Assembly: GCF_006376685.1 (NCBI RefSeq)
Contig: NZ_VEWL01000001.1
Location: 287,869-351,868 of the forward strand
Source of the DNA: Ochrobactrum teleogrylli
GTDB lineage: Bacteria > Pseudomonadota > Alphaproteobacteria > Rhizobiales > Rhizobiaceae
DNA: 64,000 nucleotides
Direction of reading: 5' to 3'
The notes under the pieces are model-generated. The model worked only from the letters and a program-made list of their open reading frames with translations, was not told the origin of the DNA and ran no database searches. Below are positions 33,462 to 41,515 of the stretch, piece by piece; positions within the stretch are counted from its first letter, which is position 1, and every line of letters starts with the position of its first letter. A program made the position numbers and the translations under genes.

Positions 33462-34973
33462 ATGAAAAAGCCGAATATTCTCATTCTCATGGTCGACCAG
33501 TTGAACGGAACGTTCTTTCCGGATGGCCCCGCCGATTTTCTGCATGTTCCGCATTTGCGCAAGCTTGCCGAACGCTCGACCCGTTTTGCAAATTGCTACA
33601 CGGCGAGCCCGCTTTGCGCTCCGGCTCGTGCCTCGTTGATGTCGGGCCAATTGCCGTTCCGCACCGGCGTTTATGATAATGCAGCCGAATTCTCGTCCGA
33701 AATTCCAACCTATGCGCATCATTTGCGCAATGCCGGTTATCAGACAGCGCTTTCCGGCAAGATGCATTTTGTCGGCCCGGATCAGCTGCACGGCTTCGAG
33801 CAGCGCCTGACGACGGATATTTACCCCGCCGATTTTGGCTGGACGCCCGATTATCGCAAGCCCGGAGAGCGCATCGACTGGTGGTATCACAATCTGGGTT
33901 CCATCACCGGGGCCGGTTCTGCGGAAATCACCAACCAGCTCGAATATGATGACGAAGTTGCCTATCAGGCCGAAGCAAAGCTTTACGATCTGGCGCGCGG
34001 TCATGATAAGCGTCCGTGGTGCCTGACGGTCAGCTTCACTCACCCGCACGATCCCTATGTTGCGCGCAAGCGCTTCTTCGACCTCTATGCGAATATTCCG
34101 CAACTCGATCCGAAGATCGGACCTCTGCCGGAGAGCGAAATCGATCCCCATAGCGAGCGGCTGCTTCGTGCCTGCAAGGCTGAGGATTATGAGCTGACGC
34201 GCGAGCAGATCAGGGCGGCGCGACAGGCTTATTTCGCCAATATTTCCTACGTCGATGAGAAGATCGGCTGCCTCCTGGACGTGATCGAGCGCTGTAACAT
34301 GGCGGATGATACGATCGTCATCTTCACCTCGGATCATGGCGATATGCTTGGTGAACGCGGCATGTGGTTCAAGATGAGCTTCTTCGAAGGTTCAGCACGG
34401 GTGCCGCTGATGATCGCCGCTCCGCAGATGCCTGCGGGCCTTATCAATACGCCTGCGTCAACGCTTGATGTGCTGCCCACCCTTGCCGATCTGGCCGGCA
34501 TCGACCTCAATGGCATCATGCCGTGGACGGATGGCGTTTCACTGCTGGAAGTCGCTTCGGGTGCAAAGGAACGCGGCGCGGTGCCGTGTGAATATGCGGC
34601 TGAAGGTACGATCGCGCCGATGGTTTCACTGCGTGACGGGCCATGGAAGCTCAATCTCTGTCATGTCGATCCACCGCAATTGTACAATCTCGCTGACGAC
34701 CCGGATGAACTTCAAAATTTGGCAAAGTGCCCGGAGCATCGCGCGATGCTCGAACAACTGATGGACAAGGCACTGGGGCGCTGGAATCTTGATCTCTATA
34801 ATGCAGATGTCCGTGCAAGTCAGGCCCGCCGCCATGTGGTCTATCCAGCCCTGCGCAACGGCGCTTATTACCCGTGGGATTACCAGCCGCTGCAAAAGGC
34901 ATCCGAACGCTATATGCGAAACCATATGGACCTGAACGTGCTGGAGGATAACCAGCGTTTTCCACGCGGCTAA
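33462..34973 (+). CDS. betC: Choline-sulfatase
   Basis: 503-residue type I sulfatase that hydrolyses choline-O-sulfate to choline and sulfate, feeding glycine betaine synthesis and supplying sulfur. Metal ligand Asp is in LMVDQLNG (residues 9-16); the formylglycine site is Cys52 in SPLCAPARASLMSGQ (C-x-A-R type); FTSDHGDMLGE carries further metal ligands; TDIYPADFGWTP and the C-terminal dimer tail (YYPWDYQPLQKASERYMRNHMDLN) are BetC hallmarks. The start is uncertain: ATG 33441 in frame adds seven residues; neither has a clear ribosome site. A formylglycine-generating or anaerobic sulfatase-maturating enzyme is not in the window. betA/betB are also absent. Confidence 0.93.
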   Translation: MKKPNILILMVDQLNGTFFPDGPADFLHVPHLRKLAERSTRFANCYTASPLCAPARASLMSGQLPFRTGVYDNAAEFSSEIPTYAHHLRNAGYQTALSGKMHFVGPDQLHGFEQRLTTDIYPADFGWTPDYRKPGERIDWWYHNLGSITGAGSAEITNQLEYDDEVAYQAEAKLYDLARGHDKRPWCLTVSFTHPHDPYVARKRFFDLYANIPQLDPKIGPLPESEIDPHSERLLRACKAEDYELTREQIRAARQAYFANISYVDEKIGCLLDVIERCNMADDTIVIFTSDHGDMLGERGMWFKMSFFEGSARVPLMIAAPQMPAGLINTPASTLDVLPTLADLAGIDLNGIMPWTDGVSLLEVASGAKERGAVPCEYAAEGTIAPMVSLRDGPWKLNLCHVDPPQLYNLADDPDELQNLAKCPEHRAMLEQLMDKALGRWNLDLYNADVRASQARRHVVYPALRNGAYYPWDYQPLQKASERYMRNHMDLNVLEDNQRFPRG

Positions 34974-34982
34974 CATTAGGTT

Positions 34983-35007
34983 GAAGCCGGGCGTCTCGTC
35001 CGGCTTC
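34983..35007 (+). terminator. Terminator after betC
   Basis: GAAGCCGG (34983-34990) pairs perfectly with CCGGCTTC (35000-35007), nine-base loop, then TCCTGTTAT. It lies between the convergent betC and DUF2171 genes. Confidence 0.7.
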
Positions 35008-35021
35008 TCCTGTTATCGCGT

Positions 35022-35276
35022 TTACAGGTCCACCGGGCGGCCTGAGGCTTCTTCCTCAAGCGTGACAGCGACATCGGCATTTGCCGAAAGCCTGACTTTG
35101 TCGCTTTCGATATCGGCGACGAAGCCCAACTCGATATAGTGATGATGGTCGGCGTGCTGTCCGGAATTATCGGACTTCTTCAGCTTGATCCGGTTTCCTT
35201 CCAGCCGATCCACTGTTCCGACATGCACACCGTCTGCGCCGATCACTTCCATATTCTCGTGAATTCTGTGCTGCAT
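35022..35276 (-). CDS. DUF2171-type small protein
   Basis: 84-residue cytoplasmic protein with a single PRC-barrel-like domain: ENMEVIGADGVHVGTVDRLEGNRIKLKK then HHHYIELGFVADIESDKVRLS. This matches DUF2171, a family of short stress-associated proteins of unknown function seen near other small genes in Rhizobiales. ATG 35276 has AGAGGAAA upstream and is preferred to the 13-residue longer start. It follows the three-gene group upstream by 151 bp, so may have its own promoter. Four His residues in a row region (HADHHHYIE) are notable, and metal binding is conceivable. Confidence 0.78.
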   Translation of the reverse strand: MQHRIHENMEVIGADGVHVGTVDRLEGNRIKLKKSDNSGQHADHHHYIELGFVADIESDKVRLSANADVAVTLEEEASGRPVDL

Positions 35277-35427
35277 AGCGATTTCCTCTGCTTTAGCTTC
35301 ATATGAATTCAGCAAATTGCCAATGGGATTGCCGATCCTAAACTAGTGCACCTTTGCCGTTTGGCCATGGCAGAGAGTAATGGATAACCGGTCGGTCATC
35401 GAAATGAGCATTAATCGTTCGGTAAAC

Positions 35428-35646
35428 CTAGCTGTCTTTGTGCTCTGGCTGATCTCTGAGTATCTGCGCAGCTCTTGCTCTGTAGTTGTCTTTCACTTCG
35501 TCGGAGACCCCGCCGCTCACACTAGCACCGCTGACGATTTTGCCAACGGTTGAATCCCAGTCCAGATCGGGGTCCGGGTTTTCGTGGTCAAACAATTGCT
35601 TCGCAAGTTCTTCAATCTCAAGCTGCTTTTCAAGTTCGCCACTCAT
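35428..35646 (-). CDS. Small acidic protein of unknown function
   Basis: 72 residues; family not recognised. The first half is helical and acidic (ELEKQLEIEELAKQLFDHENPDPDLDWD), the middle is a glycine/serine/valine turn (GKIVSGASVSGGVSDEVKD) and the end is helical again. No membrane segment or cysteine. GGGAGAGAG precedes ATG 35646. It is the last of three closely spaced small genes on the minus strand (26 bp after the previous one). Confidence 0.6.
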   Translation of the reverse strand: MSGELEKQLEIEELAKQLFDHENPDPDLDWDSTVGKIVSGASVSGGVSDEVKDNYRARAAQILRDQPEHKDS

Positions 35647-35672
35647 GTCTCTCTCCCGCTGCAAAATGACGT

Positions 35673-35873
35673 TCAGGGTAGTCGCCCGCTGCCATCTTCG
35701 TGATGGCGAACCATATATTTGCGAATGAGCAGATCGAGCGCATCTCTGGCTTCTGTCTCCGTCAAACGCGCTTGAACGTGACCCTCGATTGAAACAACTT
35801 CACTGCTGAACTTATCAAAAACGGACCAAGTGCCGTCGTGCTCCCGCCGAACATCAAATCCGTTTTCAATCAT
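35673..35873 (-). CDS. Small protein of unknown function, paralogue of its neighbour
   Basis: 66 residues; no named family recognised. It resembles the product of the gene just upstream: both have GTWSV at about residues 14-18, a hydrophobic strand, a Q-x-R/A-L-T-E motif and a C-terminal helix, suggesting a small alpha/beta fold. ATG 35873 has GGAGG five bases upstream; the frame can also start at 35885. It lies 15 bp behind its paralogue. Confidence 0.6.
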   Translation of the reverse strand: MIENGFDVRREHDGTWSVFDKFSSEVVSIEGHVQARLTETEARDALDLLIRKYMVRHHEDGSGRLP

Positions 35874-35888
35874 AGGGGCCTCCATTCG

Positions 35889-36086
35889 CTACATCTGCCG
35901 CCCGTCCTGTGCCTGTAACTCTCTTTCTTGTTGAACACGTTCAAGGATCGTAAAGGCAGCTTGGGCGGCATCCTCTGTCAACGCGATTTGCAGCCGACCT
36001 TTGAATGTGATGGGGCGCTGGGTTGCCCCATCCACCACTGACCAGGTGCCGTTCCCGCATCTCAATGTTTTATAGGTGGTCGTCAT
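35889..36086 (-). CDS. Small protein of unknown function, paralogue of the next gene
   Basis: 65 residues; family not recognised. Pattern: CGNGTWSVVDGATQRPITFK, then LQIALTEDAAQAAFTILERVQQE. It shares length, the GTWSV core and the LTE-helix arrangement with the gene 15 bp downstream, so the two probably arose by tandem duplication. A very good ribosome site (GGAGGGAAG) precedes ATG 36086. It is the first gene of the small minus-strand operon; the 205 bp up to mgtC hold no clear EcfG-type promoter. Confidence 0.6.
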   Translation of the reverse strand: MTTTYKTLRCGNGTWSVVDGATQRPITFKGRLQIALTEDAAQAAFTILERVQQERELQAQDGRQM

Positions 36087-36290
36087 TCTTCCCTCCGGAT
36101 GCCTGCTGTTCTGAGCCGTTAACCGCTCCCGCATGTTCCAAGGCGCTGTTTTCCCAACATGCCGGAAAGCTCGTTATTACAACTCCGCTGGCGCCAAATT
36201 GTTTCTCCTGAACGGATATTATATGAACGCCCTCATGGAACCCTGCGCGGTGAAAATCTGAGGTAAGATGACGGGAAGACGGCCTTGTTG

Positions 36291-36773
36291 TTATTGCTCA
36301 TCCCGGGTGTCGCCCTGTGAGGCAATCGATTTTCCGTTCGAGAAAAGAATGAGCGTGAGCAGCGCAAAGGCCATCACAATAACTGCAACGTCAAAGGCAT
36401 TTACAGCGCAGGCGATGCCAATGGCGCCTGTCGCCCAAAGGCTGGCGGCGGTGGCGGTACCCTTCACCGACGAGCTTAAACGAAGGATGGCACCTCCACC
36501 GATAAAGCCCATTCCTGTGATGACGCCCTCAATAATGCGGGCGAGCGCTTCGGGATTGTCGGTCGTAATCCCTTCTGTTGCCTGGATAAAGCCGCAGCTG
36601 GCCACTGCCACGAGCGGAAATGTTCGAAGGCCGGCGCTTCGTTCTTCTCGTTCTCGATGCCAGCCTATTGGCAGCGCCAGAATATACGCGGCTGCCAACG
36701 CGATGACGTGTGGCCAAACGTTGAAATTGTCGGACTTTAGCGCCTCTTGAAGCGCGGTTTGAAGCTGATCCAT
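36291..36773 (-). CDS. MgtC/SapB-family membrane protein
   Basis: 160-residue inner-membrane protein with about four hydrophobic segments (IALAAAYILALPIGWHRE near residue 25, FPLVAVASCGFIQAT near 53, VITGMGFIGGGAILR near 86, and WATGAIGIACAVNAFDVAVIVMAFALLTLILF in the last third). REREERSAGLRTFPLVAVASC and GMGFIGGGAI are MgtC landmarks. The acidic C-terminal domain of virulence MgtC is missing, so this is the short SapB-like form. MgtC proteins matter for survival in macrophages and at low Mg2+, but short forms are less well defined. An EcfG-type promoter upstream places it in the general stress response. Confidence 0.85.
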   Translation of the reverse strand: MDQLQTALQEALKSDNFNVWPHVIALAAAYILALPIGWHREREERSAGLRTFPLVAVASCGFIQATEGITTDNPEALARIIEGVITGMGFIGGGAILRLSSSVKGTATAASLWATGAIGIACAVNAFDVAVIVMAFALLTLILFSNGKSIASQGDTRDEQ

Positions 36774-36806
36774 GTTTCTCGTCGCTTAGAGGTGAAGGCC
36801 TCGGTA

Positions 36807-36831
36807 AACGAACGTGTTTTGATTACGTTCC
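36807..36831 (-). promoter_or_regulatory. EcfG-type general stress promoter of the mgtC-like gene
   Basis: On the minus strand GGAAC (36831-36827), a 16-bp spacer and CGTT (36810-36807) match exactly the alphaproteobacterial EcfG/RpoE general-stress consensus GGAAC-N16/17-CGTT. The -10 element lies 34 bp before the start codon at 36773. Confidence 0.78.
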
Positions 36832-36980
36832 GAAGCAATTCAAATGGCGCGGCGGGCTGAAAGAGGCGACAAGAGCGCTTTCAGCTATGGAGTGAGCGTT
36901 TTTTGTAGAGAAGGCGACGCCGTTCTGGGAGAGCAGAATTTTCGTTGAGAATGTTAGTGGAAGCTAATTTATTGAATAGC

Positions 36981-37056
36981 TGGTGCCGCTTAGGTGACTC
37001 GAACACCTGACCCCATCATTACGAATGATGTGCTCTACCGACTGAGCTAAAGCGGC
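36981..37056 (-). tRNA. tRNA-Thr (anticodon CGT)
   Basis: 76 nt on the minus strand with a complete cloverleaf: acceptor GCCGCTT/AAGCGGC, D-arm GCTC-AGTCGGTA-GAGC, anticodon arm CATCA-TTCGTAA-TGATG with CGT at the anticodon position, T-arm AGGTG-TTCGAGT-CACCT, discriminator A and an encoded CCA. No integrase or direct repeat was seen next to it. Confidence 0.96.
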
Positions 37057-37184
37057 CCGGGAACCTTCGTTCCAACTCCGTTAAGAGATTCCATTCGTTT
37101 CCGTCTGGACGGTGCGCTGATAACCAAAAGCAGAACGGAAAGCAAGGCCGAAATCGAAAAACGGTCAGATTGTTTCAAACCTTG

Positions 37185-37218
37185 TGAAAACAGGGCCTTC
37201 CATCGGAGAGGCCCTGTT
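37185..37218 (-). terminator. Terminator of the nitronate monooxygenase gene
   Basis: AACAGGGCCT (37189-37198) and AGGCCCTGTT (37209-37218) pair perfectly with a ten-base loop; on the minus strand the stem runs into TTTTCAC. Confidence 0.85.
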
Positions 37219-37240
37219 CGAAACGCGCTGGCAATGTGCC

Positions 37241-38209
37241 TTATGCGCCAGCGCAGAGTTGACTGCGCGCTTCCTTATATTCCCGCTCCAGGCGGTCGAT
37301 CAGCGTGGCCGCCGGTGCAACTTCATGAATGGCGCCGATGCCCTGTCCGCAGCCCCAGATATCCTTCCATGCTTTCGCGCCTTCCTTTTGCGCCTGATCA
37401 AAATCCATCTTCGATGCATCGGCTTCCGGCAGATTGTCCGGGTCGAGGCCGGACTGGGCGATGGAGGGCTTCAGATAATTGCCTGCGATGCCGGTAAAAT
37501 AGTTCGAATAGACGATATCGGCCGCCGTCGAATCGACGATCATCTGCTTGTAGGCATCGACCGCGCGGGCTTCCGTCGTCGCGATGAAGGGTGAGCCGAT
37601 ATAGGCGAGGTCTGCGCCCATGGCCTGTGCAGCAAGAATCGAACGGCCATTGGCGATGGCACCGGAAAGAAGCAGTGGGCCATCAAACCAGGCGCGGATT
37701 TCCTGCATCAATGCGAAAGGGGATAGCGGTCCGGCATGGCCGCCCGCACCGGCTGCGACAGCGATCAGGCCATCTGCACCCTTGCGGATGGCCGAATTGG
37801 CGTGGCGATTATTGATGACGTCGTGCAGCACAATGCCGCCGTAGGAATGGATCGCTGCGTTCACCTCGGGCACTGCGCCGAGTGAAGAAATGACAATCGG
37901 CACTTTGTATTTCACACAGAGGCCGAGATCATGTTCCAGCCGCTTGTTGGAACGGTGAACGATCTGGTTGACCGCGAATGGTGCTGCCGGACGGTCCGGA
38001 TTGGCCTTGTCGTGAGCGGCGAGGCCTTCGGTGATCTCAGCCAGCCACTCATCCAACTGCGCTTCAGGGCGCGCGTTAAGGGCAGGGAACGAACCAACGA
38101 CGCCAGCCTTGCATTGCGCCATCACAAGCGCCGGATGCGAAATGATGAATAGGGGCGCGCCGACGACAGGAATGCGCAATCTGTTCTTCAAACTATCCGG
38201 CAAGGCCAT
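37241..38209 (-). CDS. Nitronate monooxygenase (2-nitropropane dioxygenase family)
   Basis: 322-residue FMN-dependent TIM-barrel enzyme that oxidises alkyl nitronates such as propionate 3-nitronate. Landmarks are RIPVVGAPLFIISHPALV at the start, QIVHRSNKRLEHDLGLCVKYKVPIVISSLG, the FMN-phosphate region GADGLIAVAAGAGGHAG, LLSGAIANGRSILAAQAMGADLAYIGSPF, and the tail GCGQGIGAIHEV. ATG 38209 follows GAGGAGAATAAT; the longer frame to 38338 has no ribosome site. It is a single gene with its own terminator. An operator-like palindrome lies 18 bp upstream of the start codon (38227-38248). Confidence 0.9.
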   Translation of the reverse strand: MALPDSLKNRLRIPVVGAPLFIISHPALVMAQCKAGVVGSFPALNARPEAQLDEWLAEITEGLAAHDKANPDRPAAPFAVNQIVHRSNKRLEHDLGLCVKYKVPIVISSLGAVPEVNAAIHSYGGIVLHDVINNRHANSAIRKGADGLIAVAAGAGGHAGPLSPFALMQEIRAWFDGPLLLSGAIANGRSILAAQAMGADLAYIGSPFIATTEARAVDAYKQMIVDSTAADIVYSNYFTGIAGNYLKPSIAQSGLDPDNLPEADASKMDFDQAQKEGAKAWKDIWGCGQGIGAIHEVAPAATLIDRLEREYKEARSQLCAGA

Positions 38210-38814
38210 ATTATTCTCCTCAAAAATTGACGTTTGCGTAAACGTAATATCTCTACCACGCCTGTACAGAACGGCAATACGAAAGATTAAATGAGACTCG
38301 GCCTCGGAACCAAGCGGAAGCATCTCTGGTGCCAGCACAAAACGCGCGGGCGAAGAATGGTCAGGCCTTCGGTTTAGCTTCGGCTTCCATGCTCGGATGA
38401 TGATTCTGTCGCAACAGCCATGGTTTTGCGGTTCGATTTAGGCCGGTGGGTTACAAAGCTGAGATAAAACATGAAGATGGCTAGGCTAGGAATTTGCCGC
38501 GAAGTTTAGGAAACTGACGGATAAATCATGCTCTGAACCAGTATTGGATCAGACAGCGGATGAGGTTTCTGCATCAGATTCAATCTGCTAGGGTGAGGCG
38601 ACGGCACCAAAGGTTCGGGGAAAAGCACGTTGAAAGTCGATATTTGGCAACAAGGCGGGTCTTATCAGGTAGCCAAATCAGTTATTGAACGGCTAAATGC
38701 CTTGATTCAGACGTTAAATTCGCTGAGGCTTGGAAAAAGCCGCTTTCTGAAAGTCGGTTTGGAACTTTAGGAATAAGCACAGGCGGGAAACGCGAACACG
38801 GGGACGAGTGGCCT
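38210..38814. other. 605-bp gap with an operator-like palindrome and one very short ORF
   Basis: TTGACGTTT (38227-38235), GCGT, AAACGTAAT (38240-38248) form an inverted repeat (ACGTTT/AAACGT core) close to the nitronate gene start, likely a repressor site. A 46-codon frame from TTG 38630 to TAG 38770 has GGGGAAAAG upstream and a plausible composition, but is too short to claim. The rest has no recognisable content and is AT-richer than its surroundings. Confidence 0.4.
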
Positions 38815-39840
38815 TTGGATAGTATAGAACGCGCTATCAGAAACGCATTTGCCAAAGCGGATGCTTATAACCCTGCGACCCGTCAGCGTATATACGAATC
38901 CGCATGGGGTGCCCATGAGCGCGCGCTCGCGGCCAACACTGCTTTGAGCGACGCCCAAAAAGAACAGCGCCGCCAGAAGCTGAAGGATGCCATTTCCAGC
39001 ATCGAGCAGGAATTCTCCGCCCCGCGCCAGAATGAAGACAAGGCAGAGCCCTCGCTGGATGCGCCGCATCGCGATGATCCTGTCCTGGGTGCTGCTGTGG
39101 GCAGTGCTCCGGCGCTCGATACCGGCGATATACGTTCCCGATCCACGAAGAAAAAGGGCGGAAGCGCCGATCTCGGCTATGAAGGCGGTGTCTCGCGCAA
39201 GGAAAAGCGCGGCAAGAAGAAGCGGCATTCGCCCTTCTACAGCTATGGCATTCCGGCGCTGGTGCTGTTTGTCGCCGTCATGATTGGCTATTCGCTTTAT
39301 AGCAGCTTCATCGATTTGAGCCGTGGTCCGTCCAGCAGTCCGCTGCACAGCGATGGAAGCGGCGCGCCGCTGAAGGATGGTGAAGAGCCGGGCGGGGCAA
39401 AGTGGATTACCATTTTCCAGCCGTCCGAAGCGACACGCATGTCGGTGCAAGGGCGCGCCACCGCAGAAATCCTGCGTGATGGCCCGAGCAGCTTTGCACG
39501 CGTGAAATCTTCCGGTGAAGGCGATACGGTTACCTTCGATGTTGGCGAAGGCATTCTGGACCAGCTCGCTGGCAAGACGGCCACATTCGATATCATCGCC
39601 AAGGCCGATGGCGGCAAGATAACCCAAATGTCTGTCAGTTGCGATTTCGCAGGCTTTGGCGATTGCGGGCGCAGACGGTATGACGTGGGTGAATCGCGCA
39701 ATGATTTTCTGTTCGATCTGGATTTCGCAGGTGACAAGAAGGCAGGCCGCGCCGGTGTCATCACGATCAATTCCGATCTGACCGGAACCGGAAAGCCGGT
39801 CGATATCTACGAAATTCGCGTTTCGGCGAATGCACAGTAG
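38815..39840 (+). CDS. Membrane-anchored protein of unknown function
   Basis: 341 residues; family not recognised. Residues 1-70 are helical and charged (ERAIRNAFAKADAYN, then QKEQRRQKLKDAISSIEQEF). A basic stretch (KRGKKKRHS, about 132-140) precedes a single membrane segment at about 145-165 (IPALVLFVAVMIGYSLYSSF). The periplasmic part (170-341) is rich in Gly, Asp and beta strands, with three cysteines in its last third (SCDFAGFGDCGRRR), and looks like a carbohydrate-binding or lectin-like fold. The start is TTG 38815 with GGGGACGAG upstream; no ATG fits. It could be an envelope or cell-cycle protein, but I assign no function. Confidence 0.75.
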   Translation: MDSIERAIRNAFAKADAYNPATRQRIYESAWGAHERALAANTALSDAQKEQRRQKLKDAISSIEQEFSAPRQNEDKAEPSLDAPHRDDPVLGAAVGSAPALDTGDIRSRSTKKKGGSADLGYEGGVSRKEKRGKKKRHSPFYSYGIPALVLFVAVMIGYSLYSSFIDLSRGPSSSPLHSDGSGAPLKDGEEPGGAKWITIFQPSEATRMSVQGRATAEILRDGPSSFARVKSSGEGDTVTFDVGEGILDQLAGKTATFDIIAKADGGKITQMSVSCDFAGFGDCGRRRYDVGESRNDFLFDLDFAGDKKAGRAGVITINSDLTGTGKPVDIYEIRVSANAQ

Positions 39841-39892
39841 TCATTGAAAAACAGAGAGTTGCTGGCTTTTCTTCTCCGGGTTTGGAGGAGAT

Positions 39893-41515
39893 TTAGCTGA
39901 GCAGCTTTTCCAGCGTTTCAAGCCGATCCGCTTCGCGGGGCGGTTTATCCCAGCGCAGGCGCGAGAAGCGCGGAAAACGCATGGCGACACCGGATTTATG
40001 TCGTGTTGAGCGGTTCAATCCCTCAAAGGCCACTTCCACGACCAGACCGTGATCGGGTTCTGCGCGGACCGAACGCACCGGGCCGAAACGCTCGATGGTG
40101 TTTTCGCGAACAAATTTGTCCAGCAGTTTCAGTTCCTCATCGGTGAAGCCGAAATAGGCCTTGCCGACCGGCACCAGAACCGGCTCGTCTTCGGGTCCTG
40201 TCCAGACCGCGAAGGTGAAGTCGGAATAGTAGCTGGAGCGTTTGCCGTGGCCGCGCTGCGCATAGACAACCACCGCATCGACGGTGAACGGATCGCGCTT
40301 CCATTTGAACCATGGCCCCTTGGGGCGACCGGGAAGATAGGCACTATCGTGCCGTTTCAACATCACGCCCTCGATGACCGGGTGCGGAGGATTGACGCGC
40401 AAGGCGGCCAGTTCGCCGAAATCGGCGAAGGACAGCACGGGCGACAGATCGAACCGGCGCGGGTCGAGTGTGGCGACGAAGGTTTGAAGCCGCCTGCGGC
40501 GCTCGGCAAAGGGCAGGGCGCGCAAATCCTCACCGGATTGCTGGTTGCCGTCTTGCAATAGATCATAAGCGCGGATGAAAGCCGGATAGTCGCGCAATTG
40601 TTTGGCGCTGACGGTCTTGCGGTTCAATCGCTGCTGCAGGTCGGAGAAAGTGGCGGTTTCAATGCCGGTTTCACCGTGATGCCCGACGAGAAGTTCGCCA
40701 TCAATGGCGCCTTCAAAGTCCATTGCCTCCAGCACATCCGGAAATGCGCCGGAAATATCATCGCCGGTGCGTGAATAAAGCTTGCGCACTCCGTTTTCCG
40801 AGACGGCTTGCACACGAATCCCGTCCCATTTCCATTCCGCGCTGAATGCGGCTGGATCGAGCGAGGAAATCTCTGCTTCATCCAGTGCGGTGGCCAGCAT
40901 GACAGGGCGAAAGGGCGCATCGGCTGTTGCGGCTGGTTTGGGAGCATATCCTTCCAGCCAGGCAAAGAGCGCGGCATAGGGCGGCGACTGGCCATGCCAG
41001 AGTTCTTCGATCTCCGTCACGTCCACGCCGCCGAAATCGGCGAGCGCCTGTTTGGCAAGACGCGCTGAAACGCCGATGCGCAAACCGCCGGTTACAAGTT
41101 TCAGCAGGGCATAACGCTCCGATATGCCGAGAAGATCGAGCCAGCCTGCAACCAGTATCGGGCCTTCACGGCGCGAGGCATGTTGCAGTTCGTGCACCAC
41201 AACGCCGAGCGAAAGATTGGTGCCCGGTGAAGTCTCGCTGGGGCCGGGCCAGATCAGCGAAATGGTTTCGGCCAGATCGCCGACATAATCATAGGAATAA
41301 GCGAAAAGCGTCGGGTCCGTCCGTTCCGCGATCAGGGCGCGCAGCATGGCGGGTTTCACGCTTTGCAATTCCAGATCGCGCGTGATGGCGGCCAGCGCCA
41401 GCCCACGGTCGGGATCGGGTGTGGTGCGGAAATAATCGGCAAGCAGGCGTAGCTTGCCATTACGCTGCGGAGTGAGAACCAGACGGTCGAGAAGTTCGGC
41501 GAAAGCGCGCATCAA
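39893..41515 (-). CDS. ATP-dependent DNA ligase of the ligase-associated repair module
   Basis: 540-residue ATP-dependent DNA ligase of the type called cisplatin damage response ligase. An N-terminal DNA-binding domain (1-~190) is followed by the adenylation domain with the nucleotidyl lysine in AEWKWDGIRVQ (K-x-D-G, near residue 227), YSRTGDDISGAFPDV, IDGELLVG, and motif V in GPWFKWKRDPFTVDAVVVYAQ. The OB domain ends with FEGLNRSTRHKSGVAMRFPR. It overlaps the exonuclease gene by four bases, and the helicase and PdeM genes are divergent, so all four parts of the known module are together. Its role is DNA strand sealing in repair, separate from the replicative NAD-dependent LigA. Confidence 0.93.
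   Translation of the reverse strand: MMRAFAELLDRLVLTPQRNGKLRLLADYFRTTPDPDRGLALAAITRDLELQSVKPAMLRALIAERTDPTLFAYSYDYVGDLAETISLIWPGPSETSPGTNLSLGVVVHELQHASRREGPILVAGWLDLLGISERYALLKLVTGGLRIGVSARLAKQALADFGGVDVTEIEELWHGQSPPYAALFAWLEGYAPKPAATADAPFRPVMLATALDEAEISSLDPAAFSAEWKWDGIRVQAVSENGVRKLYSRTGDDISGAFPDVLEAMDFEGAIDGELLVGHHGETGIETATFSDLQQRLNRKTVSAKQLRDYPAFIRAYDLLQDGNQQSGEDLRALPFAERRRRLQTFVATLDPRRFDLSPVLSFADFGELAALRVNPPHPVIEGVMLKRHDSAYLPGRPKGPWFKWKRDPFTVDAVVVYAQRGHGKRSSYYSDFTFAVWTGPEDEPVLVPVGKAYFGFTDEELKLLDKFVRENTIERFGPVRSVRAEPDHGLVVEVAFEGLNRSTRHKSGVAMRFPRFSRLRWDKPPREADRLETLEKLLS

Noticed and set aside
35277..35427. EcfG-type promoter for the DUF2171 gene
   Set aside because: No GGAAC-N16/17-CGTT pattern on the minus strand; only the mgtC-like gene has one.
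36981..37056. tRNA-Thr as an integration site for a mobile island
   Set aside because: No integrase, no direct repeat of the tRNA 3' end and no change in gene style was seen on either side.
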